Source of the DNA: Chryseobacterium gregarium DSM 19109
GTDB lineage: Bacteria > Bacteroidota > Bacteroidia > Flavobacteriales > Weeksellaceae
NCBI RefSeq assembly: GCF_000430845.1
Contig: NZ_AUMU01000001.1
Span: 454,118-518,117, forward strand
Direction of reading: 5' to 3'
Length of the DNA stretch: 64,000 nt
In this document: one piece after another, positions 25,185 through 34,308 of the stretch
How the letters are laid out: every line of letters begins with the position of its first letter
How positions within the stretch are numbered: the first letter of the stretch is position 1
Made by a program: the position numbers and the translations under genes
Notes under the pieces: model-generated
What the model was told of the DNA's origin: nothing
Databases searched by the model: none
The model's input: only the letters and a program-made list of their open reading frames with translations

Positions 25185-25213
25185 TTTATTTTTAATTATT
25201 TAAATTTATTTTT

Positions 25214-25630
25214 ATGTCAACTTCAAAAAAGAGATCAGACTGCCCGATCAGCAGCTCATTAGATGTATGGGGAGACAAATGGTCTCTGCTGATTGTAAGA
25301 GACCTCATGTTTTCCAGACAATGTACCTATGGGGATTTCCTGAAATCCGACGAAAAAATAGCGACCAATATCCTGGCTTCGCGTCTTCTGATGTTAGAAC
25401 AGAACGGTATCATTACCAAACAGGAGCATCCCGAAAGCAAAGCCAAAGTCCTGTATAAACTCACCGAAAAAGGGATTGACCTTATGCCTTTGCTGATTGA
25501 AATCAATCTCTGGGCAGAAAAATATTCGGTCATTCCTGAAAGCCAGGCGATGGTTTTGGAAGAGGTGAAAAAGGATAAGGAAGGGTTTATTAAAGAGAAA
25601 ATTGAGGAGTTAAAGAGGGTGATTTTGTGA
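25214..25630 (+). CDS. HxlR-family transcriptional regulator
   Basis: 138 residues. The HxlR winged helix is shown by CPISSSLDVWGDKWSLLIVRDL, then KIATNILASRLLMLEQNGII and the wing KVLYKLTEKG. The N-terminal Cys 10 is at the position used by redox- and quinone-sensing members such as YodB. It is divergent from an alkene reductase and SDR/MDR reductases, which suggests it represses them until an electrophile modifies the Cys. That model is inference. Confidence 0.9.
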   Translation: MSTSKKRSDCPISSSLDVWGDKWSLLIVRDLMFSRQCTYGDFLKSDEKIATNILASRLLMLEQNGIITKQEHPESKAKVLYKLTEKGIDLMPLLIEINLWAEKYSVIPESQAMVLEEVKKDKEGFIKEKIEELKRVIL

Positions 25631-25763
25631 TTGGTATAATAACATGTTAGAAATTATTGATTGCGATTTTAAAATTCTTCTATAAATCACATTTAGAGTT
25701 TATTATTTCTTTAAAGAGATTTAGCTTCAATTTTTTATCTTTAGAATAAAATGTATCACAATA

Positions 25764-26309
25764 ATGAAAAATAGTATTATGTTGATTATTTTCCTTTTGA
25801 CACAAAGTGTTTATAGTCAAAATATGGGTTCTTTATGTGATTCAATTTATAAAACTCCCATAATAACTTGTAAATATCCTAAACCGGGGAAACAAAAAAA
25901 CTATAGTCGGTTAGATACTATTGATGTATATTCAAAAGATTATCCAACCAAACTTATTGAAGGTTCCGGATTTATAATAAACAAGAATAGAAAAATTGGC
26001 TCAATTGGCTATACAATTCAAATAACAAGAGATATTAATAATAGGCTAATCCGTGTTTTAAAATCTGAAGTTAAGCACTATAAAAAATATGATTATAAAT
26101 CTCAAAAAAGTGTAATTAGTGAAATAACAATTTATTTTGACGAATTTCAACAACCTGATTTAGCTAAGTATACTTCTAAAACTTATATTTCTGATGCATT
26201 GGTAACAAATAAAACTGAATTTTTTAATTTAAAAGAAAATAATAAGGATAATTTTGAATTTAAAAATGTAAAAATGCTATTGGAAGAAACAGGAAAGCAC
26301 ATAAAATAA
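25764..26309 (+). CDS. AT-rich secreted hypothetical protein
   Basis: 181 residues. The signal peptide MKNSIMLIIFLLTQSVYSQ is cleaved near 19, and the mature part is rich in Lys, Tyr and Asn with no recognised domain. Base composition is strongly AT-shifted compared with the regulator upstream and the J-domain gene downstream. TATCTTTA (7 of 8 to the -7 consensus) lies about 30 bases upstream. Possibly an acquired or fast-evolving gene. Confidence 0.65.
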   Translation: MKNSIMLIIFLLTQSVYSQNMGSLCDSIYKTPIITCKYPKPGKQKNYSRLDTIDVYSKDYPTKLIEGSGFIINKNRKIGSIGYTIQITRDINNRLIRVLKSEVKHYKKYDYKSQKSVISEITIYFDEFQQPDLAKYTSKTYISDALVTNKTEFFNLKENNKDNFEFKNVKMLLEETGKHIK

Positions 26310-26361
26310 AATTGTTTTTATATTAATAATGAATAACTTACAGTTTTCCAATTTAAAAGCT

Positions 26362-26369
26362 TAATTTTG
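26362..26369 (+). promoter_or_regulatory. -7 box before the J-domain gene
   Basis: TAATTTTG fits TAnnTTTG and lies 25 bases before the ATG at 26395. Confidence 0.6.
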
Positions 26370-26394
26370 CACCCCGAAATAAGGATTATACAGT

Positions 26395-26841
26395 ATGAAA
26401 AGAATTGGCGAACACCGAAAACTTCTGGGCGTAGATAATACCGCTACCCTGAAAGATTTGAAAACCATCTACAGAAATGTGATGAAAGATACGCATCCTG
26501 ATAAATTTGTGAACGATGAAGCCGGACAGCTGGAAGCAGAAGAGAAAAGCAAATCGATCATCGAAGCCTATCATTTTCTGGTAAGCATCAACCCGGAAAC
26601 GCAGGAAAAATATAAGGAAGAATACACGGAAACAATTACCACATCCATCATTACTGATTTCTATCTGGAGAAACAGATTCTGAAAGTTCAGCATCTGAAC
26701 GGTAAAATGTTCGAATACATCGGGGTTCCAAGGAATGTGTACATCAAAATGGTCAATTCCGATTCGGCGAGCCGTTTTGCAAGAAGGCATATTTACGGAA
26801 AGTTCATCTACAGAAAATCCGGTGAGGTAATGGCAGATTAA
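26395..26841 (+). CDS. J-domain protein with C-terminal KTSC domain
   Basis: 148 residues. The N-terminal 70 residues form a DnaJ J-domain with the essential HPD (THPDKF near 38-43), which would stimulate an Hsp70 ATPase. The C-terminal 60 residues (VQHLNGKMFEYIGVPRNVY...YGKFIY) match the small KTSC domain. There is no Gly/Phe region, zinc domain or substrate-binding barrel, so this is a minimal specialised co-chaperone. Monocistronic with its own promoter and terminator. Confidence 0.88.
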   Translation: MKRIGEHRKLLGVDNTATLKDLKTIYRNVMKDTHPDKFVNDEAGQLEAEEKSKSIIEAYHFLVSINPETQEKYKEEYTETITTSIITDFYLEKQILKVQHLNGKMFEYIGVPRNVYIKMVNSDSASRFARRHIYGKFIYRKSGEVMAD

Positions 26842-26867
26842 TTTCTTTTCTATATGATAAAATAATG

Positions 26868-26897
26868 AGGCTTTCGGTTGATTCCGGAAGTCTTTTT
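26868..26897 (+). terminator. Terminator of the J-domain gene
   Basis: AGGCTTTCGG and CCGGAAGTCT form a 10-base stem with two G-T pairs and a TTGATT loop, followed by TTTTTC. Confidence 0.75.
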
Positions 26898-27046
26898 CAT
26901 TTACTTATAAGAATCTTGTTCAATCTAAAAAATCAGTAAGAAATTATTTTTTGAGATAAATTAAGCAGATTTTTCCTTATAAAATATTTTACCATATCGA
27001 TTTGAGTTTCCTCTGATATACCTATATTCGTATTCATTCAACTTCC

Positions 27047-27568
27047 ATGATTCATTATTTCAATTCCATCTGCGAATTCAGGCAGGTCAATCCGGCTATT
27101 AAAGGTCATGCGATGAGAATCTCTGATCCCACTTTAGGAAATATCCGCGACACGCTTCTTGATTTTAAAACCGAACTTGAAAGCCGCTATCCGGCTTTCA
27201 GAGATACTGAACTTTCCGTAAAAATTTCCAAAGGCTTCAGTAATTTCCCAAATGTTCTGTATGCCTGTATTTTGCCGCCCGGACAAGCTGTCCCCAACGG
27301 AATTTATACGGCCATATGTTTTGACATCCTGGGAAGAGGCGCATTGGTCGGATGTGTGGAATCCAAGATTACATGCAAAGGCTTGCCCACTGTGAACAGA
27401 ATAAAACCCTTGAACATTGACGTAGACGGCGCCAGCGAGCGGACGAAATACAATAATGTTTTTGTGAATCCGAAAGAGTTCTATTATCCTCTGGAAAACG
27501 ATCTGGAGCTGGATCGGCATATCACAGCGTCTTTAAACCTGTGTTTTGATTACTTAAAATTACCTTGA
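27047..27568 (+). CDS. Hypothetical cytoplasmic protein
   Basis: 173 residues with no signal peptide. A compact central strand-rich region (YACILPPGQAVPNGIYTAICFDILGRGALVGCVES) faintly recalls the N-terminal domain of McrB-like restriction proteins, but no partner nuclease or GTPase is nearby, so I do not assign it. It starts an isolated transcript; TATATTCG upstream is one base from the -7 consensus. Confidence 0.7.
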   Translation: MIHYFNSICEFRQVNPAIKGHAMRISDPTLGNIRDTLLDFKTELESRYPAFRDTELSVKISKGFSNFPNVLYACILPPGQAVPNGIYTAICFDILGRGALVGCVESKITCKGLPTVNRIKPLNIDVDGASERTKYNNVFVNPKEFYYPLENDLELDRHITASLNLCFDYLKLP

Positions 27569-27644
27569 TTTAAAGTTTCATCAGTTCGGATGTTTTTCGC
27601 AGCAGAGCGGAGAAAAATGTATTGAAAATTTTTAGCCGGGACTA

Positions 27645-27683
27645 ACTTCTCGATACGCTTTTCCCAAAAGCTACGAAGTGAGA
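27645..27683. repeat. Imperfect palindromic element
   Basis: GCTTTT-CCC-AAAAGC forms a perfect 6-base stem inside a longer imperfect palindrome ACTTCTCGATAC...TACGAAGTGAGA. The outer words resemble a TTCTCG...CGAAGTGA repeat I recall from flavobacterial intergenic DNA. It lies in the 255-base gap between the hypothetical gene and the efflux operon. Confidence 0.4.
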
Positions 27684-27764
27684 CTCCCTGTCCAAAGAAA
27701 TTCTAATATTGGCTGAAATTAATTCTGATTATCTGATATTCAATATCGCTTAAAATCCAAATAA

Positions 27765-27796
27765 AAAGAAGCGCATCATTGCTGATACGCTTCTTT
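27765..27796 (-). terminator. Terminator of the efflux operon
   Basis: On the minus strand AAAGAAGCG and CGCTTCTTT pair around an inner ATCA/TGAT stem, then run into TTTTTATTT. It lies 28 bases after the RND permease stop. Confidence 0.85.
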
Positions 27797-27823
27797 CGGT
27801 TAATTAAGGTTAAGGTTGGTATA

Positions 27824-30800
27824 TTAATCTATGTGTTTCGGGGTGTACCCGTCTTCACTTAATTCTTTATGTTCATAGTCTGCTTTCATTTCAGCTTCAT
27901 AATCAACTGTTTCATGTTTACCCATTCTTCTCAACATTGAATCGAATAGTGAATAAACCGTAGGAACAATAATTAAGGTAAGGAATAATGATGAGGTCAG
28001 ACCACCGATGATTACCCAAGCCAATCCGTTGTTCATCTCCGCTCCTGCCCCTTTTGCAATCGCAATCGGGATCATACCGAAGATCATTGCGATCGTTGTC
28101 ATCAAAATCGGACGGAGACGTGCGTGGTTAGCCTGAATCAAAGCGTCATGCGTACTTGCTCCTGCTGCTTTTCTCATGTTGGCAAAATCGACAATCATAA
28201 TCGCGTTTTTCGCTACCAAACCGATCAACATGATCATCCCCAGCATTGTAAAGATATTAATCGTATTTCCTGTAATGGCAAGAATCACCATTACTCCGAT
28301 CAATGCCAAAGGAATTGAGAACAATACCACAAACGGATACACAAACGAATCATAAAGCGAAACCATCACCAGATAAACCAGTACAATAGCTGCCAGTAAA
28401 GCGATTCCTAAAGTCCCCATACCTTCTGTCTGGTTCTCCATATCTCCACTCCAAAGGTAATTTACTCCGGCTGGTTTTGTTTTTTCATTGGTCATAAACT
28501 GGTCTGCCCATTCGTTGGCAACATCAGCCATTGCACGGCCTACCACTTTAGATTTCACTTTTACGGAAGCCGTTTTATCTCTACGCTCCAGCAAACTTGG
28601 TCCTGATCCCATTTTCACATCAGCAAACTGACTCAATCTGATTTGCTCGCCTGATGGATTGGTAAACATTAAGTTTCTTACATCATCAATTGACTGTCTG
28701 TTGGCATCACCAAAACGGATGTTGATATCATATTCGTATTCTCCGGCTCTGAATTTTCCGTCTGTGTTTCCTGAGAATGCAGTCTGCATTGTTTGACCAA
28801 CACTTGAAAGATTTAAACCTAAAGAAGACATTTTATCTCGGTCGATATTAACCTGCACTTCAGGATTTCCTGAGTCGGAAGATAATTCTGCATCTACAGC
28901 TCCCGGAACTTTTTTAAGCAAAGCCAGAATTCTGTTGGCTTCTTTGTTTGCCGTTGCGTTATCAGGAGCAGTAACTACCATTTCGATTGGTGCAGCATCT
29001 GCTCCCATTAATCCGATTGGTGCTGTTTTAAACTCAACTCCGGTGAATTTTTCTTCTAAAGCTCTTTTAATTTTAGCAGATTTAATATCTGTACTTTCGT
29101 TACGTTCAGATTTATCAACTAAAATTACCTGAATTTCTGATTGGTATAAAGTTGCCTGCGCGCCACCAAAACCTGATGACTGCTGACCAACTGTAGTAAT
29201 CATATCGACTACATCTTTATCATTTCTCAGATATTTTTCAACCTGTAAAGTCAATTGGTTTGTTTTTTCAACGGAAGCATCTTTAGGTAATTCCATCTGA
29301 ACAAGGAACTGACCTCTGTCCATTTTCGGGAAGAATTCTCCACCGATAAATCCGCCACCCATTAATCCCATTGTCACAACAATCAGAAGTACAAATGTAA
29401 GAACAACGGTCATTACCCTTCTTAAACCGGTTTTTAAAACCCATTCCAGAATTCCTGTAATCCAGTGCGTGAATTTATCCAATTGTTTTTCAAACCAAAG
29501 GATGAATTTCTCGAAAGGATTTTTACCCGTCAAATGAACCAACTTTCCAAATCTTGAAGACAGCCAAGGAATAATGGTAAATGATGCCAGTAATGAGAAT
29601 AGTGTTGCAATAACTACCGTGACACAGAACTGCGCTAAGATATCTGAAACCAAACCTGAACTCATCGCAATCGGTAAGAATACTACCACGATTACCATTG
29701 TAATCGCTGTTACGGTAAATCCAATTTCTGAAGCTCCGTCGTAGGCCGCACGGATTCTGCTTTTCCCCATTTCCATGTGACGGTAAACGTTCTCCAATAC
29801 TACAATCGCGTCATCCACAAGAATACCTACAACCAGTGAAAGTCCCAATAAACTCATTAAGTTTAAAGTATATCCCATCAAATACATTCCAATAACCGTT
29901 GCAATCAATGATACCGGAATGGAAACCATTACGATAAATGCGTTTCTGATGTTGTGAAGGAACAATAACATTACAACGGCCACCAAAATAATCGCCAAGA
30001 ATAAATCGAAAATTACGTGATCTGCCGCTTCAAGCGTAAAGTCTGTATTGTCATCTACAATCGCAACTTTTAATCCCTGAACTGTATAATTGGTCTGAAC
30101 CTGCTCAATCGTCTTCTTTACTGCTTCAGAAACTGATACGGCATTGGCATCAGACTGTTTTTTTACCTGAAGTAAAATGGTAGGATTTTGATTAAATCTC
30201 GCTACTTTTTCAATATCTTTCTGAGTATCGAAAACTGTTGCAATATCAGATAAACGAACCTGAGCTCCATTTTTGTTTGATACTACAAGACTGTTCATCT
30301 CGGCAATATCTCTGTATTTCCCGGAAAGTCTGATGGTAGATCTTGAAGTTCTCGTCTTTAAAGCTCCTGTTGGGAAGTCTAAGTTAGAAGAAAGAATTGC
30401 CTGCTGTACATCTGAAATGGCAACGCCATAACCCTGCATTTTCTTTTCATCTAAATTTACCTGAATTTCTCTCTCCTGTCCGCCTACAAGATCAACCTGA
30501 GCAACACCGTTTACACGGGAGAAAACCGGCTCTACTTTTTTATCTAAAAGATCGTAAAGTTCCTTATTATTCAATTTATCACTTGAAATACTCAAAGTCA
30601 TGATCGGTAAATCATCCAGTGAGAATTTCTGCAATGATGGAGGATCTGCATCTTCCGGAAGGTCTGCCAGAATCGCATTGACCTTTCTCTGCGCATCATT
30701 CAAAGCATAATTTACATCGGCACCCGTGTTCAGCTGAACCATAATTACCGATAAACTCTCATAAGAAGAGGATTCTACTTTTTTTACGTTTTCCAAAGAA

Positions 30801-31015
30801 CCCACAGCGTCTTCAATCTTTCGCGTTACCGAAGTTTCCACCTCAGCAGGCGAAGCTCCCGGATATACCGTAGAAATGGTTACCATGTTGGTTTCAAACT
30901 TCGGAATCAATTCATACCCCATCATGGAGTAACTTAATAAACCTCCCAAAGTAAGAATCGTAAACAATACGATTACCAGGGATGGTCTTTTAATGGATAT
31001 TTCTGCTAACTTCAT
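27824..31015 (-). CDS. RND multidrug efflux permease
   Basis: 1063 residues, the normal size of an AcrB/MexB-type inner-membrane pump. It has an N-terminal membrane helix, two large periplasmic loops and clusters of helices with GILVDDAIVVLENV and LIGLVAKNAIMIVDF, the paired RND signatures. It uses proton flow to move drugs or other substrates outward as a trimer. Last gene of the tetR-tolC-hlyD-RND operon, 7 bases after the adaptor gene. Substrate not predictable. Confidence 0.96.
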   Translation of the reverse strand: MKLAEISIKRPSLVIVLFTILTLGGLLSYSMMGYELIPKFETNMVTISTVYPGASPAEVETSVTRKIEDAVGSLENVKKVESSSYESLSVIMVQLNTGADVNYALNDAQRKVNAILADLPEDADPPSLQKFSLDDLPIMTLSISSDKLNNKELYDLLDKKVEPVFSRVNGVAQVDLVGGQEREIQVNLDEKKMQGYGVAISDVQQAILSSNLDFPTGALKTRTSRSTIRLSGKYRDIAEMNSLVVSNKNGAQVRLSDIATVFDTQKDIEKVARFNQNPTILLQVKKQSDANAVSVSEAVKKTIEQVQTNYTVQGLKVAIVDDNTDFTLEAADHVIFDLFLAIILVAVVMLLFLHNIRNAFIVMVSIPVSLIATVIGMYLMGYTLNLMSLLGLSLVVGILVDDAIVVLENVYRHMEMGKSRIRAAYDGASEIGFTVTAITMVIVVVFLPIAMSSGLVSDILAQFCVTVVIATLFSLLASFTIIPWLSSRFGKLVHLTGKNPFEKFILWFEKQLDKFTHWITGILEWVLKTGLRRVMTVVLTFVLLIVVTMGLMGGGFIGGEFFPKMDRGQFLVQMELPKDASVEKTNQLTLQVEKYLRNDKDVVDMITTVGQQSSGFGGAQATLYQSEIQVILVDKSERNESTDIKSAKIKRALEEKFTGVEFKTAPIGLMGADAAPIEMVVTAPDNATANKEANRILALLKKVPGAVDAELSSDSGNPEVQVNIDRDKMSSLGLNLSSVGQTMQTAFSGNTDGKFRAGEYEYDINIRFGDANRQSIDDVRNLMFTNPSGEQIRLSQFADVKMGSGPSLLERRDKTASVKVKSKVVGRAMADVANEWADQFMTNEKTKPAGVNYLWSGDMENQTEGMGTLGIALLAAIVLVYLVMVSLYDSFVYPFVVLFSIPLALIGVMVILAITGNTINIFTMLGMIMLIGLVAKNAIMIVDFANMRKAAGASTHDALIQANHARLRPILMTTIAMIFGMIPIAIAKGAGAEMNNGLAWVIIGGLTSSLFLTLIIVPTVYSLFDSMLRRMGKHETVDYEAEMKADYEHKELSEDGYTPKHID

Positions 31016-31022
31016 CTTCTGG

Positions 31023-32084
31023 TTACTTTACGATATTGATTTTTGAACCGTTGTCTAGGTTGATCTGTCCGCTGGTAATCACCTGCTCGCCGCCGTTGAG
31101 CCCGCTTAAGATCTGTACTTTGTCACCATATACTTTTCCTGTTTTCACAGTGATCATTTTAGCAGTACCATTCTGAACGATGAAAATCTGTCCTGAACTA
31201 ACTCCGTTTGCGAAAGCTTCTGCAGGAACCGTCAGCATATTTTGAGTTTCAGCACCGTTGTTTGTTTTGAATAAAGCCGTTGCGTACATACCCGCTTTTA
31301 GGTTTCCTCTGTTCTGCACCTCGATTTCAACAGGGAAATTAAGGGAAGCATCACTTTTAGGAGCGATAAATGTAATTCTGCCGCTGAAAGAATCTTCAGG
31401 CAAAACATTCACATTAATCGGAACTTCCTGGCCTAACTGAATTCTTCCGATCTGGCTTTCGTCAACCAAAACCGAAAGTTTTAAGCTGTTGATATTTACG
31501 ATTTCAAATAAAGCGGTTCCCGGTGCGACAACCATTCCCGGTTCCACCATTTTTTTATTGATGGTACCGCTGATTCCTGCACGGATGCTGGCATCATTCA
31601 CCCTTACGCCCTGGGCTCTGACGGCTGCCTGGGCATTTTTCAGCTGCAGTCTTGAATTGTCAACCTGCTGCTTGGTAACACCGCCGGTTTTAAATGCATT
31701 TTCATAACGCTGGTTATCTGAAATGGCATTCTGTAAATTATTCTGGGCCTGGGTAACATCCACTTCAATGGCATCTCTTTTAATGGTTGCCAGTACCTGG
31801 CCTGCACCCACTCTTGAACCTTCTTTGACCAGAACATTTACGATACGTCCTGAAATTTCAGCAGACTGCTGCATTTCCTGCTTCGGGATAAAAGTTCCGT
31901 TAGCCGAATAATCGGTATCTATATTTTCTCTTGCTACCGTGATCACGTTAACGTTGATTTTGTCAACCTGCTTGGCCACTTCTTTTACTTCTGTCTCCTG
32001 CTTTTTCTTATTGTCGGCAATCTTATACGCTGCCAGGCCAATAAGGACAGCCGCTACGATGATATATATTAAAGTTTTTTTCAT
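31023..32084 (-). CDS. RND efflux periplasmic adaptor
   Basis: 353 residues. An N-terminal membrane anchor (IYIIVAAVLIGLAAY) is followed by the split lipoyl half-motif GRIVNVLVKEGSRVGAGQVLATI, a coiled-coil hairpin and beta-barrel domains, the membrane-fusion protein layout. It links the RND pump to the TolC channel. No lipobox is present, so anchoring is by the helix. It lies 5 bases after the tolC-like gene. Confidence 0.95.
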   Translation of the reverse strand: MKKTLIYIIVAAVLIGLAAYKIADNKKKQETEVKEVAKQVDKINVNVITVARENIDTDYSANGTFIPKQEMQQSAEISGRIVNVLVKEGSRVGAGQVLATIKRDAIEVDVTQAQNNLQNAISDNQRYENAFKTGGVTKQQVDNSRLQLKNAQAAVRAQGVRVNDASIRAGISGTINKKMVEPGMVVAPGTALFEIVNINSLKLSVLVDESQIGRIQLGQEVPINVNVLPEDSFSGRITFIAPKSDASLNFPVEIEVQNRGNLKAGMYATALFKTNNGAETQNMLTVPAEAFANGVSSGQIFIVQNGTAKMITVKTGKVYGDKVQILSGLNGGEQVITSGQINLDNGSKINIVK

Positions 32085-32089
32085 AACTG

Positions 32090-33442
32090 TTACGGGTTTT
32101 GTAGTGTGTTTAATTCTCCTTTTGCTTTGATTAACTTGATTTCAGCCTGCTTATAGTCCAGCAATGCATTGGCATAGTTCTGTTTTGCCTGGGTCAGCGC
32201 ATTTTCAGAATCCAGTACTTCCGTAAGGGTTGCCAGACCATACTGGTAGTTGGACTGCGTGTTTTTCTGAACCCTTTCCGCAAGGCCTACATTGCCTTTC
32301 ATGCTTTCGATATTGATCAGTGTATTTTCAATATTGGTCACAGCATTTTTGTAGTCCAGGCTCAGGCTCAGCTGGGTATTCTGGATATCAAGATCAAGAT
32401 CCTGAATATCAATTTCCGCCTGATTGATCTTTGCCTTAGTAGAACCGCCGGTAAAAATCGGGATATTGATATTAAGGCCGATTGCCGAATAATCACTCCA
32501 CAGCACTCCGTTGTTGATGCCGTTGGTCAGCGGGAATTTACTTCCCTGTCCGCCCCATCCGTAATTGGCGATCAGCCCTACGGTAGGATAAAGATAGGCT
32601 TCCGTTGCTTTCTTGTTATAGACCAAAAGTTCCCTGTTCTTATTTAAAACTTTGATTTCCGTACGGTCATCAAGGTTAACCATAGCGGCAGCAAGCTCAG
32701 GTCTTGGCTCAATTGTTTTTTCCTCAAGTTCAATCTCAGTATTCATCGGAACGCCCATATAAAACTTCAGGGCATTCTTTGAGAGCTCCACTGAGTTGAC
32801 CAGAGTCTGCCTGTTAGAACCGATATTTGTCAGCTGAACATTGGTACGGTCAAGGTCAATGGATTTAGCCAGGCCGTTATCCACCAGGCTTTTAATCACA
32901 TTTCTTACCCGTTCCGTATTGGCATAGCTGGCCTCCACGGTTTTAAGGTTTTCCTCCTGTACAAAAACCTGATAATAGGCAGTAGCTACATTTTCAATGA
33001 TCTGCTCATTCGTTAACTGGGCATTCAGCACATAAAATTCTCTCGTAGATTTTGCGGCCTTAAGACCTGTAAAAACCCGTTGATCAAAAATAGCCTGCTG
33101 AACCTGCACGGAAGCGGTAGAACTCCACGGCTGTCCCAGCTGGGCCCTGATCCTTTCGCCACCGAATTCAAGCAAAGACTCCTGGATTACCGGATTATAG
33201 GTTAAGCCTGCCGTGGCACTGATCTGTGGTAAAGCCCCGGCACGGGCTTCATCAATCTTATATTCGGCTTTTTTAATCTGTAAAGCAGCTTTTTTGGCTT
33301 CTGCTTTGTTTTGTAGCGCCTGCTTGATGGCTTCCTGTAGAGAAACCTGCTGTTGTGCAGACACCGATGAAAAACCGAAAATCATAAATGCAGCAGCTAT
33401 CCCAATTTTTAGCTTATTTGCAGTTATACGTTTTCTTTTCAT
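32090..33442 (-). CDS. TolC-family outer membrane efflux protein
   Basis: 450 residues. A signal peptide (IGIAAAFMIFGFSSVSAQ) precedes two outer-membrane-efflux repeats rich in long amphipathic helices, beginning VSLQEAIKQALQNKAEAKKA and ending LDSENALTQAKQNYANALLDYKQAE. It forms the outer-membrane exit duct for the pump encoded downstream. It lies 91 bases after the regulator gene. Confidence 0.94.
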   Translation of the reverse strand: MKRKRITANKLKIGIAAAFMIFGFSSVSAQQQVSLQEAIKQALQNKAEAKKAALQIKKAEYKIDEARAGALPQISATAGLTYNPVIQESLLEFGGERIRAQLGQPWSSTASVQVQQAIFDQRVFTGLKAAKSTREFYVLNAQLTNEQIIENVATAYYQVFVQEENLKTVEASYANTERVRNVIKSLVDNGLAKSIDLDRTNVQLTNIGSNRQTLVNSVELSKNALKFYMGVPMNTEIELEEKTIEPRPELAAAMVNLDDRTEIKVLNKNRELLVYNKKATEAYLYPTVGLIANYGWGGQGSKFPLTNGINNGVLWSDYSAIGLNINIPIFTGGSTKAKINQAEIDIQDLDLDIQNTQLSLSLDYKNAVTNIENTLINIESMKGNVGLAERVQKNTQSNYQYGLATLTEVLDSENALTQAKQNYANALLDYKQAEIKLIKAKGELNTLQNP

Positions 33443-33533
33443 AATTTTAACTTCGTTTATTTTTTTAATGCAATTACTTGTTCAATGTTTACTTCTAAAT
33501 GACGGATCATTTCTTAAAATACTTTAACATTTC

Positions 33534-34127
33534 TTATTTTTTAAATAACATGTTGAGAATGATCTCTTTTCTTTCCGAAATTATTGTATCGAATTCTTTA
33601 TCAGTGATCATCAGATTTTCTAGTAATAATGGCCGGACCGCACTCGGAAACACCAGAAGCGAAACCATATTCAGCAGAAACTGTACAGGTGCCATTTTTT
33701 CGATATTCCCCAACTCCATTTCTTTTTCAATATCTCTGTAAAGCCTCTTAAGCTCTTCTTCCTCCACATCTTTTTTATGACAGCTTCCTTTATTGATTTG
33801 CGAAACGATATACGTTTCCAGGTAAGGATATTGAAGGCTGGTGGATAAGCTTTCCTTGATAAATTCTGATATTTTAGCTTTAAAGGGAAGGTCAGAACTC
33901 ATAATGATTTCAGATTTTTCTTTTTCTACCCGGTGGGCCTCATCGAAAATGATCTGGATTAAGTTATCCCTTGATCTGAAATAATAATTAATCAATGTTC
34001 TGTTGACACCCGCTTCATCCGCAATTTCCTGCGTAGTGGCGTTAAATTTCCCTTTCACAAAGAATAAATTCTTTGCGGTCTCTTTTATCAGTTCCTGTGT
34101 TTGGTCTTTTTTTTCTTGTTTTGACAT
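33534..34127 (-). CDS. TetR-family regulator of the efflux operon
   Basis: 197 residues from the ATG at 34127 (MSKQEKKDQTQ). The frame opens 63 bases earlier, but those bases hold the promoter and operators. The helix-turn-helix is TTQEIADEAGVNRTLINYYF near residues 33-52, followed by a helical ligand domain. First gene of the operon with tolC, hlyD and the RND pump, so it probably represses its own operon. Two palindromic TTGTTwAACAA sites flank its promoter. Confidence 0.92.
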   Translation of the reverse strand: MSKQEKKDQTQELIKETAKNLFFVKGKFNATTQEIADEAGVNRTLINYYFRSRDNLIQIIFDEAHRVEKEKSEIIMSSDLPFKAKISEFIKESLSTSLQYPYLETYIVSQINKGSCHKKDVEEEELKRLYRDIEKEMELGNIEKMAPVQFLLNMVSLLVFPSAVRPLLLENLMITDKEFDTIISERKEIILNMLFKK

Positions 34128-34192
34128 TTTTGTTAAACAATTTTGTGCAAATATAAACCAATCAATTGTTTTGACAAAATTGTTAAACAAAA
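34128..34192. promoter_or_regulatory. Candidate TetR operators
   Basis: TTTTGTTAAACAATTTTG at 34128-34145 and the near-identical reverse complement at 34175-34192 each contain the near-palindrome TTGTTAAACAA. One overlaps the start region and the other overlaps the -33 box, the usual position for autorepression. Confidence 0.65.
34148..34178 (-). promoter_or_regulatory. Promoter of the efflux operon
   Basis: On the minus strand TTTG (34178-34175) and TATATTTG (34155-34148) are separated by 19 bases, an exact Bacteroidetes promoter. The -7 box ends 21 bases before the tetR ATG. Confidence 0.8.
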
Positions 34193-34283
34193 TAATTAAT
34201 CAAATAGGAATGAGATGTATCAGGTTTTGGAGTTTAGTGATGAGATTAATCTTTCTTAATCTGTACTAAGCAAAGTGTTTTTA

Positions 34284-34291
34284 TATATTTG
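34284..34291 (+). promoter_or_regulatory. -7 box before the T9SS protein gene
   Basis: TATATTTG fits TAnnTTTG and lies 17 bases before the ATG at 34309. Confidence 0.6.
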
Positions 34292-34308
34292 CCGAAAATT
34301 AATAACCG

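Noticed and set aside
27047..27568. Restriction-type McrB N-terminal domain
   Set aside because: Similarity is only a few strands by eye, and no McrB GTPase, McrC or nuclease gene is adjacent.
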